From contig CAYOPI010000017.1 of assembly GCA_964405825.1 (NCBI GenBank), positions 1 through 48,014 on the forward strand: 48,014 nucleotides of DNA. The letters run 5' to 3'. This document shows, one piece after another, positions 1-10,227 of this stretch. The position numbers and the translations under genes are program-made. The first letter of the stretch is position 1. Every line of letters starts with the position of its first letter. Source of the DNA: JBHJGM01 sp964405825. Its GTDB lineage: Bacteria > Verrucomicrobiota > Verrucomicrobiia > Opitutales > JBHJGM01. The notes under the pieces are model-generated. The model saw nothing but the letters and a program-made list of their open reading frames with translations, did no database searches and was not told the origin of the DNA.

Positions 1-2
1 AC

Positions 3-839
3 CTCTCTCTGCCGCCTGGAGTGCGCATCGGCTATATCCAGCAGGGAGACAAGTTTTTTGTGCCCACCGCCACCACCACGTTGCAGCGAGGCGATCTGGT
101 GACACTCGTCGGGCCGCCCTCCGTCCTCTTTGATGTGAAGCACAAGTTCGAACCCGAGACTCCGCGTGAAAAACTGCGTGTTGTCCTGTTCGGGGGTTCG
201 GAAACGGCAATCGTGCTAGTGCGTCTGCTAAAGAATCCGCGTTTCAAGGTGCGCGTCCTCGAAAATGACCCCAACGTGTGCCAGCGCCTGGCAGAACGTT
301 TTCCCGATGCCACCATCATTCAGGGTTCGGCAACCTCTCTGCGCCTGATGGAGGAGGAGCAGGTCGGCGCAGCCGATTACTTTGTCGCCTGTACTAAAGA
401 CGATGAGGACAACATAATGACCTGCCTGCAGGCCGCTCAGCTGGGCTGCCCGCACGTGCATCTGGTGATCAACAAGCCCGACTACGAGGAAGTGCTCGGG
501 CACATCAAGAGCACCATCGGGATCGAGCAGGTCGTCTCCCCGCGCGAGGTCACGGCCAACGAAATGATGCGCCTGATTTCGCGCGAGCCCTACATCGAAC
601 TGGCCCAACTGGCCGGCAGCTCGGCCAAGGTCATTCAGGTCATCGTCGGCAGCAACAGCCGCGCGGCCAACAAGAAGATTCGCGAGGTGGGCTGGCCCCG
701 CGGCTCGGTCGTGGTCGCGCTCCTGCACAAGTACCAGGCCAAGGTGCCCGGTGCCGAAGACACTATCCTGCCCGGCGACCGCGCCGTGATCATCGTCCAG
801 CACGACCAGCTGCAGCCGCTGCTGGACCTGGTTTCCTGA
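3..839 (+). CDS. trkA: Trk potassium uptake regulatory subunit TrkA, C-terminal part (cut by window edge)
   Basis: TrkA is the cytoplasmic NAD(H)-binding subunit that gates the TrkH potassium channel. The reading frame is open to the left edge, so the gene starts outside the window. A GTG at 21 is inside the protein and is not the start. The visible 278 residues begin with the end of a first RCK_C domain. A second RCK_N nucleotide-binding domain follows (LRVVLFGGSETA, with acidic residues after the next strand in VRVLENDPN), and then a second RCK_C domain to the end. Full-length TrkA is about 450 residues, so the first RCK_N half is missing here. trkH follows 25 bp downstream on the same strand, the usual Trk operon order. 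The identification is firm because the tandem RCK layout and the neighbour agree. Confidence 0.93.
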   Translation, partial: LSLPPGVRIGYIQQGDKFFVPTATTTLQRGDLVTLVGPPSVLFDVKHKFEPETPREKLRVVLFGGSETAIVLVRLLKNPRFKVRVLENDPNVCQRLAERFPDATIIQGSATSLRLMEEEQVGAADYFVACTKDDEDNIMTCLQAAQLGCPHVHLVINKPDYEEVLGHIKSTIGIEQVVSPREVTANEMMRLISREPYIELAQLAGSSAKVIQVIVGSNSRAANKKIREVGWPRGSVVVALLHKYQAKVPGAEDTILPGDRAVIIVQHDQLQPLLDLVS

Positions 840-864
840 GGCGCTCCGCACGCCGACCCCGGCC

Positions 865-2353
865 ATGAATTACCGACTCCTCAGCAAGCTGCTCGGGCTG
901 GTCATTGCAACGGTCGCGCTGGCCTTCGTGGCGAGCCTGACCGCGGGCTTCATCATGGGCGACGCGCAGGGCTGGAACGAAGTGACGGCGGGCTGGGTGG
1001 CGTCCATTGGACTGGCGATGGCCGCCGCGCTCGCGCTCTTTCTCTTTGGCCGGGGCTCACCCAACCGTCTCTTTCGCAAGGAGGCTCTGGCGGTGATCGG
1101 GCTGGGCTGGCTGCTGGCGACGGCCTTTGGCGCGTTGCCGTACATGTTTCTGCTGCCGGTCTCCGTCAGCGGAAACTGGCCCAATCTGATCGCCGATGCG
1201 TTTTTTGAGTCCGCCTCGGGCCTGACCACGACGGGCGCCTCCGTCTTCACCAATCTGGAGACCTTTCCATCCAGTCTGCTGTTCTGGCGCGGACTCTCTC
1301 AATGGATCGGGGGACTGGGAGTGGTGGTGTTCTTCGTGGCGATTCTCTCCTTCCTGGGCGGCGGCGCCAAGATCCTCTACTCCAACGAAGCCTCCGCCAC
1401 GTCGGCCGAGATCGACTCAGCGCGCATCCAGCACGGGATCGCCCGCATCTTCGTCTTTTACGTGGGGATCAGCGCGCTGTGTCTGCTGGGCTACCTGCTC
1501 TTTGGCATGGAGCTCTTCGATGCGCTCTGCCACATGTTCACGACGGTTTCCACGGGCGGCTTTTCGACGTACTCGGCCAGCTTCGGGCAGTTCGACAGCG
1601 CCGCACTGGAGTGGGTGGCCATCGTCTTCATGATCATCGGGGGGACGAGCTTTCTGTTTTTTATCTGCGGGATGCGGGGCAATCGCGCCCAGATGAAGGC
1701 CAACACCGAGGTACCCGCCTACTTTGCCTTCCTGCTCATCGGCATCGCCGCAATGACCCTGGTCCTGCTGACGGAGGGGCGCGAGGACACCTTTTTGCAC
1801 ACCCTCCGGCGGGCGGCCTTCCACGTGACCTCGATCATGACGAGCACCGGCTACGCCAGCGAGGACTACGATCTATGGCCGGGCGGCGCCCACGTCATTT
1901 TGCTGATCGTGATGGTGATCGGCGGGTGCTCCGGCTCGACCGCCGGGGGGATCAAGGTGGTGCGCGTGGTGGTGGGACTGCGCGTGGCCCTCAACAACAT
2001 CGAGCTGCATTTCCGCCCCCACGTGGTGCGCCCGATCCGCGCCAATGGCCGCGTGCTGGACCGTGAGGATCAGCAGGATGTGGCGGTGTACTTTCTGATC
2101 TGCGCGCTGATGACTTTTTTCACGATGGGCGCACTGACGCTGCTGCAGCCCACCCTCGCCTTCGAGGACCTGCTCTCCTCGATCTTCGCCTGCCTCTTCA
2201 ACATCGGCCCGGGTCTGGGAGCGGTCGGCCCGGCCGAGACCTACGGCTTCTACGACCCGCTCTCCAAGACCTTCCTGGCCCTGCTGATGGTGATGGGGCG
2301 CCTGGAGTTCTATGCCATCCTCGTGCTTTTCTCCCCCAGCCTCTGGAAGCGTT

Positions 2354-2361
<8 letters not shown>
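865..2361 (+). CDS. trkH: Trk potassium uptake transmembrane subunit TrkH
   Basis: This is the pore-forming inner-membrane subunit of the Trk K+ transporter, working with TrkA upstream. The 498 residues are strongly hydrophobic, with the four pseudo-repeated selectivity-filter segments of the family. They can be read as SGLTTTGASVF, STGGFSTYSAS, TSTGYASEDYDLWP and the last pore region near FNIGPGLGAVGP. The loop GGCSGSTAGGIKVVR is a TrkH/KtrB hallmark. The length is typical (about 480-500). The ATG at 865 has no clear Shine-Dalgarno but follows trkA by only 25 bp, so the two are probably co-transcribed. The 3' end overlaps the convergent glyS by 8 bp (stop codons at 2359-2361 and 2354-2356), so no separate terminator fits between them. 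Confidence 0.95.
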
Positions 2362-3925
<1,564 letters not shown>

Positions 3926-4191
3926 GGCGGGCGGCAAAAGTTGAAGCGTTGAGGATGAACCCGGGCCCGAGGCGGTCAAGCGCGTTAGCGCCAGCGCACC
4001 CCGGTGCGGCCAGCCACGCCCTTAAGGTCCAGCCCAAGGTAAACGCATCCTTTCAAAAGTCTTTTACACACCCCTTCAAAAAGCTGCAAAAACGGGAGGT
4101 TTTGGTGAAAACCGACCCTCCAGCGGACGACTGATTCACTGTGGCAGTCTCTCCCGGCTGCCCGACTTCCTAGACTTCCTGCTGCTGGTCG

Positions 4192-5826
4192 ATGTCCCCC
4201 TCTGGCCCTGATACCTTCACTCGAACGCGTGGCTTTTTCCTGATTCAGGACAGCTACGCGGCTGTCTGGCTGGAACTCGACGGCGAGGACAACCTGGTGC
4301 GCATGGCCGAAACGGCTGCCTCCCTCCTGCAGATCGCTCTGCTGCCCGGACGCCGCATGCAGGCCTCCGACTGGGCCGCCCGGCTCGACCCCGAAACCAG
4401 CGCCCAGTTGCGCGGGTTGGCTCAGGCCTGCCGTCAGTCTACCGAACAGGGACGCCGCAACGGGGTGGTCGTAACGCTTCCGGGCGCCAGCGGACGTTTT
4501 TCAGTGTCCGGTGAGGCGCTTTGCGGGCAGGAAGGCGCGGTGCGTCTGACTCTGCAGCCCGAGGCCTCACCGCCGGCCTCCGGCGTTCGTGCCAGCGGAA
4601 AACACCTCTCCCTGCCCCGCCGCCCCAAAAACACCAAGGCCCCCGAGCCGGCCGCGACGGCAGCCCCGCAAGCCGATGAAGCGCTCGACAAGCCCCTGCC
4701 CTCCCAACTCAGCCTCGAGGCCAAGTCGATCGTTCACGACTTTAAGAACCTGATGGTGGGCATCGTCGGAAACCTCTCCCTGGCCCAACGCCAGCTACCC
4801 GAAGACTCCGCCGCCCACGCCCGCCTGAAGGCCGCCGAATCTGCCGCCCAGCGCGCCAAGGATCTGGTGATGCAGTTGCTCTCCACGCAGGAGTCCAAGG
4901 CTCTGGTCAAGCACCCCGTCAGGCTGATCGACCTGGTCGACGAATGTGTTTCGGAGACGCTGGGGGGCATGCCCTGCGCTTGCACCGTCGAACTGCCCGA
5001 AGACCTCTGGACCGTTCCGGTGGACGAGGGACGTTTCTGCCAGGCCTTCAACAATCTGCTGATCAACGCCCTGCAGGCCATGGAGTGCCGCGGGACCATC
5101 GCCGTCTCCGGCGAGAACCTCTGCCTGAAGTCCGACAACGCGCACGGCCTGCCCGAAGGCACCTACGTTTCGTTGAGCGTGCAGGACGAGGGACCCGGCG
5201 TGCCCGAGGACCTGCGCGAGCGCATCTTCGAGCCCCTCTTCACAACCAAGTCCAACGGCAACGGCCTGGGCCTGAGCAACGTAAAGAAGATCTTCGAGAA
5301 CCACGGCGGAACCATCTTCATCCGACCCAACCCGGCCAAGGGTGCGTGCTTCACCTGCCTGATGCCGGCCCTGCCCGAGGTCAGCCTGCCGACCGTTCCG
5401 CCGGCGGCCACCGTCACCCGCGAGCGCGCGCTGAATGTCCTCCTGGTCGACGACAACCCGATCGTGCGCCAGACCACCGGCGATCTGCTCGACGCCATCG
5501 GGCATCAGCCCAGCTTTGCCTCGGGCCCGCAGGAGGCACTCGACCAGCTCTCGGCGCAACGCGGACGCGGCCAGCCCGTGAAGGTCGTCCTGCTGGACCT
5601 GGACCTCTCCAACGGCTTCCACGGCCGCGACCTCGTGCCCAAGCTGCGCGAGCGCGAGCCCGAACTGGTCATCGTCGTCTGCAGCGGCTCGGCCTCGGAT
5701 CCCTGCGTCATCGAGCCGGAGAAAATCCGTTGCAACGCCAGCCTGGTGAAGCCCTTCAGCGTCGACCAGCTGCGCCGCTGCATCGAGGGCACGGTGGCCC
5801 ACTCCAAGACGCGCCCGCCTTACTGA
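4192..5826 (+). CDS. Soluble hybrid histidine kinase with C-terminal receiver domain
   Basis: This looks like a two-component sensor kinase with its own receiver domain. Residues 1-175 contain no transmembrane segment and no input domain that I recognise; residues about 125-170 are a Pro/Ala-rich linker. The phosphoacceptor region is SIVHDFKNLM with His182, a variant of the HDFNNLL type. The ATPase domain follows, with N-box NALQAM, G1 box DEGPGVPE and G2 box NGLGLSNVKKIFE. A receiver domain starts near residue 415 (NVLLVDDNP). It has a probable phosphoacceptor Asp469 in VVLLDLDL, and KPFS carries the conserved Lys. No response regulator with an output domain is adjacent, so the downstream target is unknown. 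It converges on the repeat protein gene with a 13-bp gap. The start is the ATG at 4192, without an obvious ribosome-binding site. Confidence 0.9.
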   Translation: MSPSGPDTFTRTRGFFLIQDSYAAVWLELDGEDNLVRMAETAASLLQIALLPGRRMQASDWAARLDPETSAQLRGLAQACRQSTEQGRRNGVVVTLPGASGRFSVSGEALCGQEGAVRLTLQPEASPPASGVRASGKHLSLPRRPKNTKAPEPAATAAPQADEALDKPLPSQLSLEAKSIVHDFKNLMVGIVGNLSLAQRQLPEDSAAHARLKAAESAAQRAKDLVMQLLSTQESKALVKHPVRLIDLVDECVSETLGGMPCACTVELPEDLWTVPVDEGRFCQAFNNLLINALQAMECRGTIAVSGENLCLKSDNAHGLPEGTYVSLSVQDEGPGVPEDLRERIFEPLFTTKSNGNGLGLSNVKKIFENHGGTIFIRPNPAKGACFTCLMPALPEVSLPTVPPAATVTRERALNVLLVDDNPIVRQTTGDLLDAIGHQPSFASGPQEALDQLSAQRGRGQPVKVVLLDLDLSNGFHGRDLVPKLREREPELVIVVCSGSASDPCVIEPEKIRCNASLVKPFSVDQLRRCIEGTVAHSKTRPPY

Positions 5827-5839
5827 GGTCGCCTCGTGC

Positions 5840-7369
5840 TCAGCCGCCGTCGTTGGACGGACCATCGCCGCCATCGGCCACAAAGCCCGGACCCAGCAAC
5901 TGCTGCTTGTAATAGTCGGGCAGGGAGCTGGTGCTGACCCACGAGCGGGCTGCGGTCTCGTCCACGCGCATCCACTCACGCGCAATGTTGCGCAGATTCT
6001 GGTTGCGCCAGCCATCCTCGGTGATGGTTTCCACGCGGCTGAGCACCTCGACCGGGTCGGCCATCCAGGCGTTGTAGCTGTAGCGGCTGACCGCGAGGTT
6101 GCGTGAACTGTCCATCGGCAGCGAGTCCACCCATTCCATCGCACCAAAGGGATCGGCCGCGCCGTACTCCCCGGCGATGGTGGAAAGCGCGTGCTGGCGC
6201 GCCGGTCCGGGCTCCAGAGAGGCTGCCCACGCCGCCGCCCCGGGAGCATCCTGGCGAATCCACTTCTGCCCGACGATCCGGGCCGCCGCCGCCTGATCGC
6301 GACCCGAAAGTCCCGGAATCGCCGCCGCCGCCGCCGCCGGGTCGATATCCGACCAGCCATCGATCGCCCCGCGAATGGCCTGACGCGAATAACGCCCCTG
6401 CGCCTCGGCAAAACTCAGGGCGGCCTGCGGGTCGTTCAGCGCGAGCGCGTACGCGCCCTCCTGCACCACCTGCCGGGTCATCTGCGGCACGGTGCTTTGC
6501 GCAAAGTCGACAGCCGCCTGCGGGTCCACCTGCGCCCAGCTCATCGCCAAGGTCTGGTAGGCGTCCTGGCGCTGGCGCCCCTCCGGCAGCGTCGCCGCCC
6601 AGGCCACGCCGGCCTGCGGGTCGGTGGCACCAAAGGCCTCGGCGATCGACCAGACCGCCTCCACCTGCCGGTAGCTCGGGTGCATGCTCGAGACGAACGC
6701 CGCCGCGCCTTGCAGATCGTCGCGGGCCCACACGCGCAGCATGTCGTTGATCATGTCACGCTCGCCCCGGGAAGGCGGCAACTCGTTGACGTAGGTGAAG
6801 GCAGCCGCGGGATCTTCGGCCACCCAACCTTCAAGCGCCGCCTGGACCAGGACTTCGCGCGCTCCGGCGGCTGGCTCGGACTCGGCAATCTCAATCGCAG
6901 CCTCCGGGTCCAGACGGGCCAGTTCGCGGATGACGGACTTCGCTTGAGCCTCCCATTCCTCGTAGTCGTCGATTTCGGAGGCCAGCACGAGTTGCTCCTT
7001 GAGAAAGGCGACCTTCCCCTCGTGGGTCAGCGAATCGTAGTCCAGCCGTTCGGGTGCGGTCTGAATTTCAGTAAACTCGGCTTCCATGATGACGTCGGAA
7101 GCCGGCAACGGCTCGACAGCCTCCCCAGCCTCTTGGGCGGTCTCGGAAAGCTCGGACTCGTTGGTCTGGGAAGGTTCTTCGACGCCGCTGGAAATCGTGG
7201 TGACCGCCTGCCAGGCACCTCCCGGCTCTTTGGGGTTACCGTTCGAAACGGTCTGTTGAGCCACTGGCTGAGAGGCCTCGGAGGCGTCGGGCGCGGCCCA
7301 GTAGCCGGCGGCAAAGCCCAACCCTCCGCCGAAGGCCAGCCAGATCCACCCCTTGCCAAATGCACTCAT
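5840..7369 (-). CDS. Membrane-anchored alpha-helical repeat protein of unknown function
   Basis: This 509-residue protein belongs to no family I can name. It begins with a short hydrophobic segment (WIWLAFGGGLGFAAGYWAA), either an uncleaved anchor or a signal peptide. An acidic, Ser/Glu-rich linker runs to about residue 105. From about residue 135 to near the C-terminus there are roughly ten units of 30-40 residues sharing a 'W...DP.AA..(W/F)...LP' pattern, for example DPEAAIEIAES, DPAAAFTYVNELP, DPQAAVDFAQS, DPQAALSFAEAQ and DPFGAMEWVDSLP. Each looks like a pair of helices, so an alpha-solenoid scaffold outside the inner membrane is likely. From memory, similar repeat proteins are common in Verrucomicrobiota. 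It may bind other proteins; no catalytic motif is visible. It converges on the histidine kinase and is divergent from the lipoprotein gene at 7546. Confidence 0.75.
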   Translation of the reverse strand: MSAFGKGWIWLAFGGGLGFAAGYWAAPDASEASQPVAQQTVSNGNPKEPGGAWQAVTTISSGVEEPSQTNESELSETAQEAGEAVEPLPASDVIMEAEFTEIQTAPERLDYDSLTHEGKVAFLKEQLVLASEIDDYEEWEAQAKSVIRELARLDPEAAIEIAESEPAAGAREVLVQAALEGWVAEDPAAAFTYVNELPPSRGERDMINDMLRVWARDDLQGAAAFVSSMHPSYRQVEAVWSIAEAFGATDPQAGVAWAATLPEGRQRQDAYQTLAMSWAQVDPQAAVDFAQSTVPQMTRQVVQEGAYALALNDPQAALSFAEAQGRYSRQAIRGAIDGWSDIDPAAAAAAIPGLSGRDQAAAARIVGQKWIRQDAPGAAAWAASLEPGPARQHALSTIAGEYGAADPFGAMEWVDSLPMDSSRNLAVSRYSYNAWMADPVEVLSRVETITEDGWRNQNLRNIAREWMRVDETAARSWVSTSSLPDYYKQQLLGPGFVADGGDGPSNDGG

Positions 7370-7545
7370 CAGGAAACGCTACAGACCGAGAGAATGCAGC
7401 TTTCGGCCCTGAAGACAAGCCGCGGGAGTCCCCGTTCCGCTTCGCCGCCGGGAGTGAGGGGCTGCTTTTTCGCTGGACAGGCCATTTGCCCCGGTGCTTT
7501 TCTCAAAAGTGAACAAGCGCTCCGGCGCGCAACCCCTAAACAAGC

Positions 7546-7824
7546 ATGCGCATGTCTTCCCTGAAGTCGCTGATCGCCCTGGTTGCGGTTGGCGCGGTTA
7601 CCCTTCTCAGCACTGGTTGCACCACCTTCACGGCCAAGGACGATTACCGTTTCCGCAATGGCGAAGTGAACTTGATGGGCATCTACAAGCACGAGACGGA
7701 TTCCTACGACGCCGTCGACCCGACCACCATTTCCCTGTACACCAGCGAGATCATTCCCCGCTACAACCCGTCGGGAGACCGCATTACGCTGCTTTGGGGT
7801 CTGGGCACCATTGCTGACTACTAG
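7546..7824 (+). CDS. Small lipoprotein of unknown function
   Basis: This encodes 92 residues, or 90 if the second ATG at 7552 is used. The N-terminus is a lipoprotein signal: Lys, then a hydrophobic stretch (SLIALVAVGAVTLLSTGC) ending in the lipobox LSTGC, so the mature protein would begin at the Cys and be lipid-modified. The mature part has about 65 residues with no known domain (DDYRFRNGEVNLMGIYKHE). It ends in GLGTIADY. No partner gene is evident; the OleC-like ligase starts 61 bp downstream and may share a transcript. The lipobox is convincing. The function cannot be inferred. Confidence 0.72.
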   Translation: MRMSSLKSLIALVAVGAVTLLSTGCTTFTAKDDYRFRNGEVNLMGIYKHETDSYDAVDPTTISLYTSEIIPRYNPSGDRITLLWGLGTIADY

Positions 7825-7885
7825 GGCTGGAAGCCCTTGCTCGGGGCAATTGCTTCAGCTGACTTTTCCCGCGCCAGCCTGATCT

Positions 7886-9502
7886 GTGTCGGTGGATTCA
7901 GGTAACGTAGCCGGGTACCTGCTCCAGCGCGCCCGCGAACTGCCCGACACCGTTGCCCTGCGCCTGCCAAAGCGCCCGGGGCTGGCCGACGTCGATTACC
8001 GGACGCTGGCCCGCCAGGCCAGTGAGTTGGCGGCGCACCTTCAGGCCCGCGGACTGGGCCCGGGTACGCGCACGCTCCTGGCCGTCCCGCCGGGGGCCGA
8101 TCTCATTCGCTCGGTCTTCGCGCTTTTTCTCAGTGGCTCGGCCCCGGTGGTGATCGACCCTGGCATGGGCCTGAAAAAAGCGCGCGCCTGCGTGCGCCAG
8201 ACCCGCCCCGACGGCCTCCTCGCCGTTCCCGCCGCCCAGCTGCTCGCCCGCCTCTTCCCGAAGGATTTTGCTTCGGTGCGCACGCGCGTGAGCGTCGAGG
8301 CCCGCCTCTGGAAACGCCTCGCGCGCCAGCCGGCCGACAGTTCGGTGAAAGCTCCTGCGAGCGAGGCCACCGCCGCCGTGCTGTTCACCTCAGGGTCGAC
8401 CGGCCCGCCCAAGGGCGTCGTCTACACTCACACGATGTTCGCCGAGCAGGTGCGCCGGATCAGCGCGCACTACGGCATCGAGCCCGGCGAAGTCGACCTG
8501 CCCCTGCTCCCAGTCTTTGCGCTCTTTGACCCGGCCTTCGGCATGACAACGGTCGTGCCGCCGATCGACCCGCGTAAGCCCGCCGCGGTCAACCCCGCCC
8601 GCCTCGTGGCCGCCATCCAGGAGCACGGCGTCACAACCAGCTTTGGCTCTCCGGCAATCTGGGCCCGCGTTGGCCAGTGGTGTATCCAAAATTCTGTGAC
8701 GCTGCCCTCGGTCCGGCGCATTCTGATGGCGGGTGCCCCGGTGCCCCCGCACGTTCTGCGGCAGTTCCGGCAGATCCTTACCCACGGGGAGGTCCACACT
8801 CCCTACGGCGCAACTGAGGCTTTGCCGGTCTCCACCATCAGCGGCACGGAGGTGCTCGATCACACCTGGCACCTCACCGAGACCGGCCACGGAACCTGCG
8901 TGGGCCGTGCCTTCCCCGGCGTGGACGTGCGCATCCACCGCCTGCACGGGGGACCGATTGAGGCCCTCACCGGCGACTGGGAATGTCCCGATGGCGAGGT
9001 GGGCGAGATCATCGTGCGCGGTCCGTCCGTTACCCAGACGTACTTTGAAATGCCTGAGGCGACCGCCCGCGCCAAGATCGCCGACCCCTCCGGCCCGCCG
9101 CACTGGCACCGCATGGGCGACCTTGGCTATCGCGACGCCCACGGACGCCTCTGGTTCTGCGGGCGGGTCGTTGAGCGCGTGCGCACCCCGGGGGGCACGC
9201 TCATGACGGACAAGGTCGAGGGCGTCTTCAACGCCCACCCAAAGGTGGCCCGCTGCGCGCTGATCGGTCTGGGCGAACCCGGCCACGAGAAGCCGATGGT
9301 CGTCGTCGAGCCCGAGTCAGGCGCACGGCCAGAGAATTCCGCCGAACGTGATCGCTTCGCCGACGAACTGCGTGAACTGGGCCAGAAGGGCGAACAGGCC
9401 CGGCAGATTCAGGACTTTGCCTTTCAGAAAGCCCTGCCGGTGGACGTGCGACACAATGCCAAAATCCATCGGCTGACGCTGAAAAGGCAGTATCAGCAGT
9501 AG
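7886..9502 (+). CDS. oleC: AMP-forming acyl ligase, OleC-like
   Basis: This is a member of the ANL (acyl-CoA synthetase/luciferase) superfamily. The ATP-binding P-loop is TSGSTGPPKGV near residue 170. The second core motif is YGATEALPVS, and the late motifs are GDLGYRDAHGRLWFCGR and a C-terminal Lys region (VRHNAKIHRLTLKRQ). The segment LPVFALFDPAFGMTTVVP and the long insertions resemble OleC. OleC converts the beta-hydroxy acid made by OleA and OleD into a beta-lactone on the way to long-chain olefins. No oleA, oleB or oleD is in this window, so the gene is isolated here. The start is a GTG at 7886; another GTG at 7892 is possible, and neither has a good ribosome-binding site. A general fatty acid ligase remains possible, but the OleC-like FALFDPAFGMT region favours OleC. 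Confidence 0.8.
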   Translation: MSVDSGNVAGYLLQRARELPDTVALRLPKRPGLADVDYRTLARQASELAAHLQARGLGPGTRTLLAVPPGADLIRSVFALFLSGSAPVVIDPGMGLKKARACVRQTRPDGLLAVPAAQLLARLFPKDFASVRTRVSVEARLWKRLARQPADSSVKAPASEATAAVLFTSGSTGPPKGVVYTHTMFAEQVRRISAHYGIEPGEVDLPLLPVFALFDPAFGMTTVVPPIDPRKPAAVNPARLVAAIQEHGVTTSFGSPAIWARVGQWCIQNSVTLPSVRRILMAGAPVPPHVLRQFRQILTHGEVHTPYGATEALPVSTISGTEVLDHTWHLTETGHGTCVGRAFPGVDVRIHRLHGGPIEALTGDWECPDGEVGEIIVRGPSVTQTYFEMPEATARAKIADPSGPPHWHRMGDLGYRDAHGRLWFCGRVVERVRTPGGTLMTDKVEGVFNAHPKVARCALIGLGEPGHEKPMVVVEPESGARPENSAERDRFADELRELGQKGEQARQIQDFAFQKALPVDVRHNAKIHRLTLKRQYQQ

Positions 9503-9593
9503 CACTACAATCGTTCTTTCATGGAATAGGCGCGGTGTTGGGTTCCTCCCATGGACAAAACAACACAAACAAAACGTCTACTTCCAGGAAACG

Positions 9594-10058
9594 ATGAATT
9601 CCAATACTTCCAACACGAGGCCGCGCTCGCTGAAAATTGTGGTCTGGATTGCCCAGGTTCTCGCCGCGGTGATCCTCCTGCAAACGCTCGCCTTCAAGTT
9701 CACCGGTGCCCCCGAGGCCAAGGCCACTTTCGAAGCGCTCGGTGCCGAACCCTTTGGCCGCTACGCCGTCGGTGTTTTCGAGCTCATTGTGGGCGTCCTC
9801 CTGCTCATCCCGGCGACCGCCGCCCTGGGCGGTCTCGGTGCCATTGGCCTGATGATTGGCGCGATTGGCTCGCACCTCTTCACGCCGCTGGGCGTGGCTC
9901 CGGGTGGAGACCCCTCGCTCTTCATCCTGGCCTGGGTCGTCCTCTTCGCCGGAGTGACCGTCACCGTCATTCGCTGCGGGCAGCTCAAGGCGTGGATCGC
10001 CCGCCTCCGCCCCGGCAGCCCGCAGCCGGTCACCAACACCGCGCACGGCACCCGCTAA
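9594..10058 (+). CDS. DoxX-like small membrane protein
   Basis: The 154 residues form four predicted membrane helices: IVVWIAQVLAAVILLQTLAFK, YAVGVFELIVGVLLLIPA, GLGAIGLMIGAIGSHLF and SLFILAWVVLFAGVTVTVI. The order and the first-helix pattern match DoxX-like proteins, which are small inner-membrane proteins linked in some bacteria to quinones or redox stress. Their biochemical role is not settled. The ATG at 9594 follows AGGAA a few bases upstream, which supports this start over the ATG at 9551 in another frame. A rho-independent terminator lies about 80 bp after the stop, so the gene ends a transcript that may include the OleC-like ligase. Confidence 0.78.
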   Translation: MNSNTSNTRPRSLKIVVWIAQVLAAVILLQTLAFKFTGAPEAKATFEALGAEPFGRYAVGVFELIVGVLLLIPATAALGGLGAIGLMIGAIGSHLFTPLGVAPGGDPSLFILAWVVLFAGVTVTVIRCGQLKAWIARLRPGSPQPVTNTAHGTR

Positions 10059-10112
10059 ACACTTTCAAAACGCAGAAACGGGTAACGAGTAAACTCAGCA
10101 AGATGATTGGAT

Positions 10113-10132
10113 AGTTTCAGTTGTGGGAAACT
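10113..10132 (+). other. Small hairpin upstream of terminator
   Basis: AGTTTC and GAAACT face each other across an 8-base loop, just upstream of the terminator at 10137. Two stem-loops in a row between the DoxX-like gene and prmC could be a processed 3' UTR or a small RNA. The sequence shows only the pairing. Confidence 0.35.
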
Positions 10133-10136
10133 GAAG

Positions 10137-10169
10137 AACCCGGGGGCCGCGATAGCCTCCGGGTTTTTT
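10137..10169 (+). terminator. Rho-independent terminator after the DoxX-like gene
   Basis: An 11-bp stem pairs AACCCGGGGGC (10137-10147) with GCCTCCGGGTT (10155-10165), with one G-T wobble and a 7-base loop (CGCGATA). Six T residues (10164-10169) follow. It is well placed to end the transcript from 7.5-10.06 kb and separate it from prmC, which starts at 10228. Confidence 0.88.
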
Positions 10170-10227
10170 CGTCTCCGGGCCGATTCGTCGTGGCCGTGCA
10201 ATCGCCCGGCGCTATGGCTTACCAACG

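Noticed and set aside
4098..4113. Hairpin GGTTTT/AAAACC upstream of the histidine kinase gene
   Set aside because: Short stem with a 4-base loop and no T run; it may be chance. No regulatory role can be supported.
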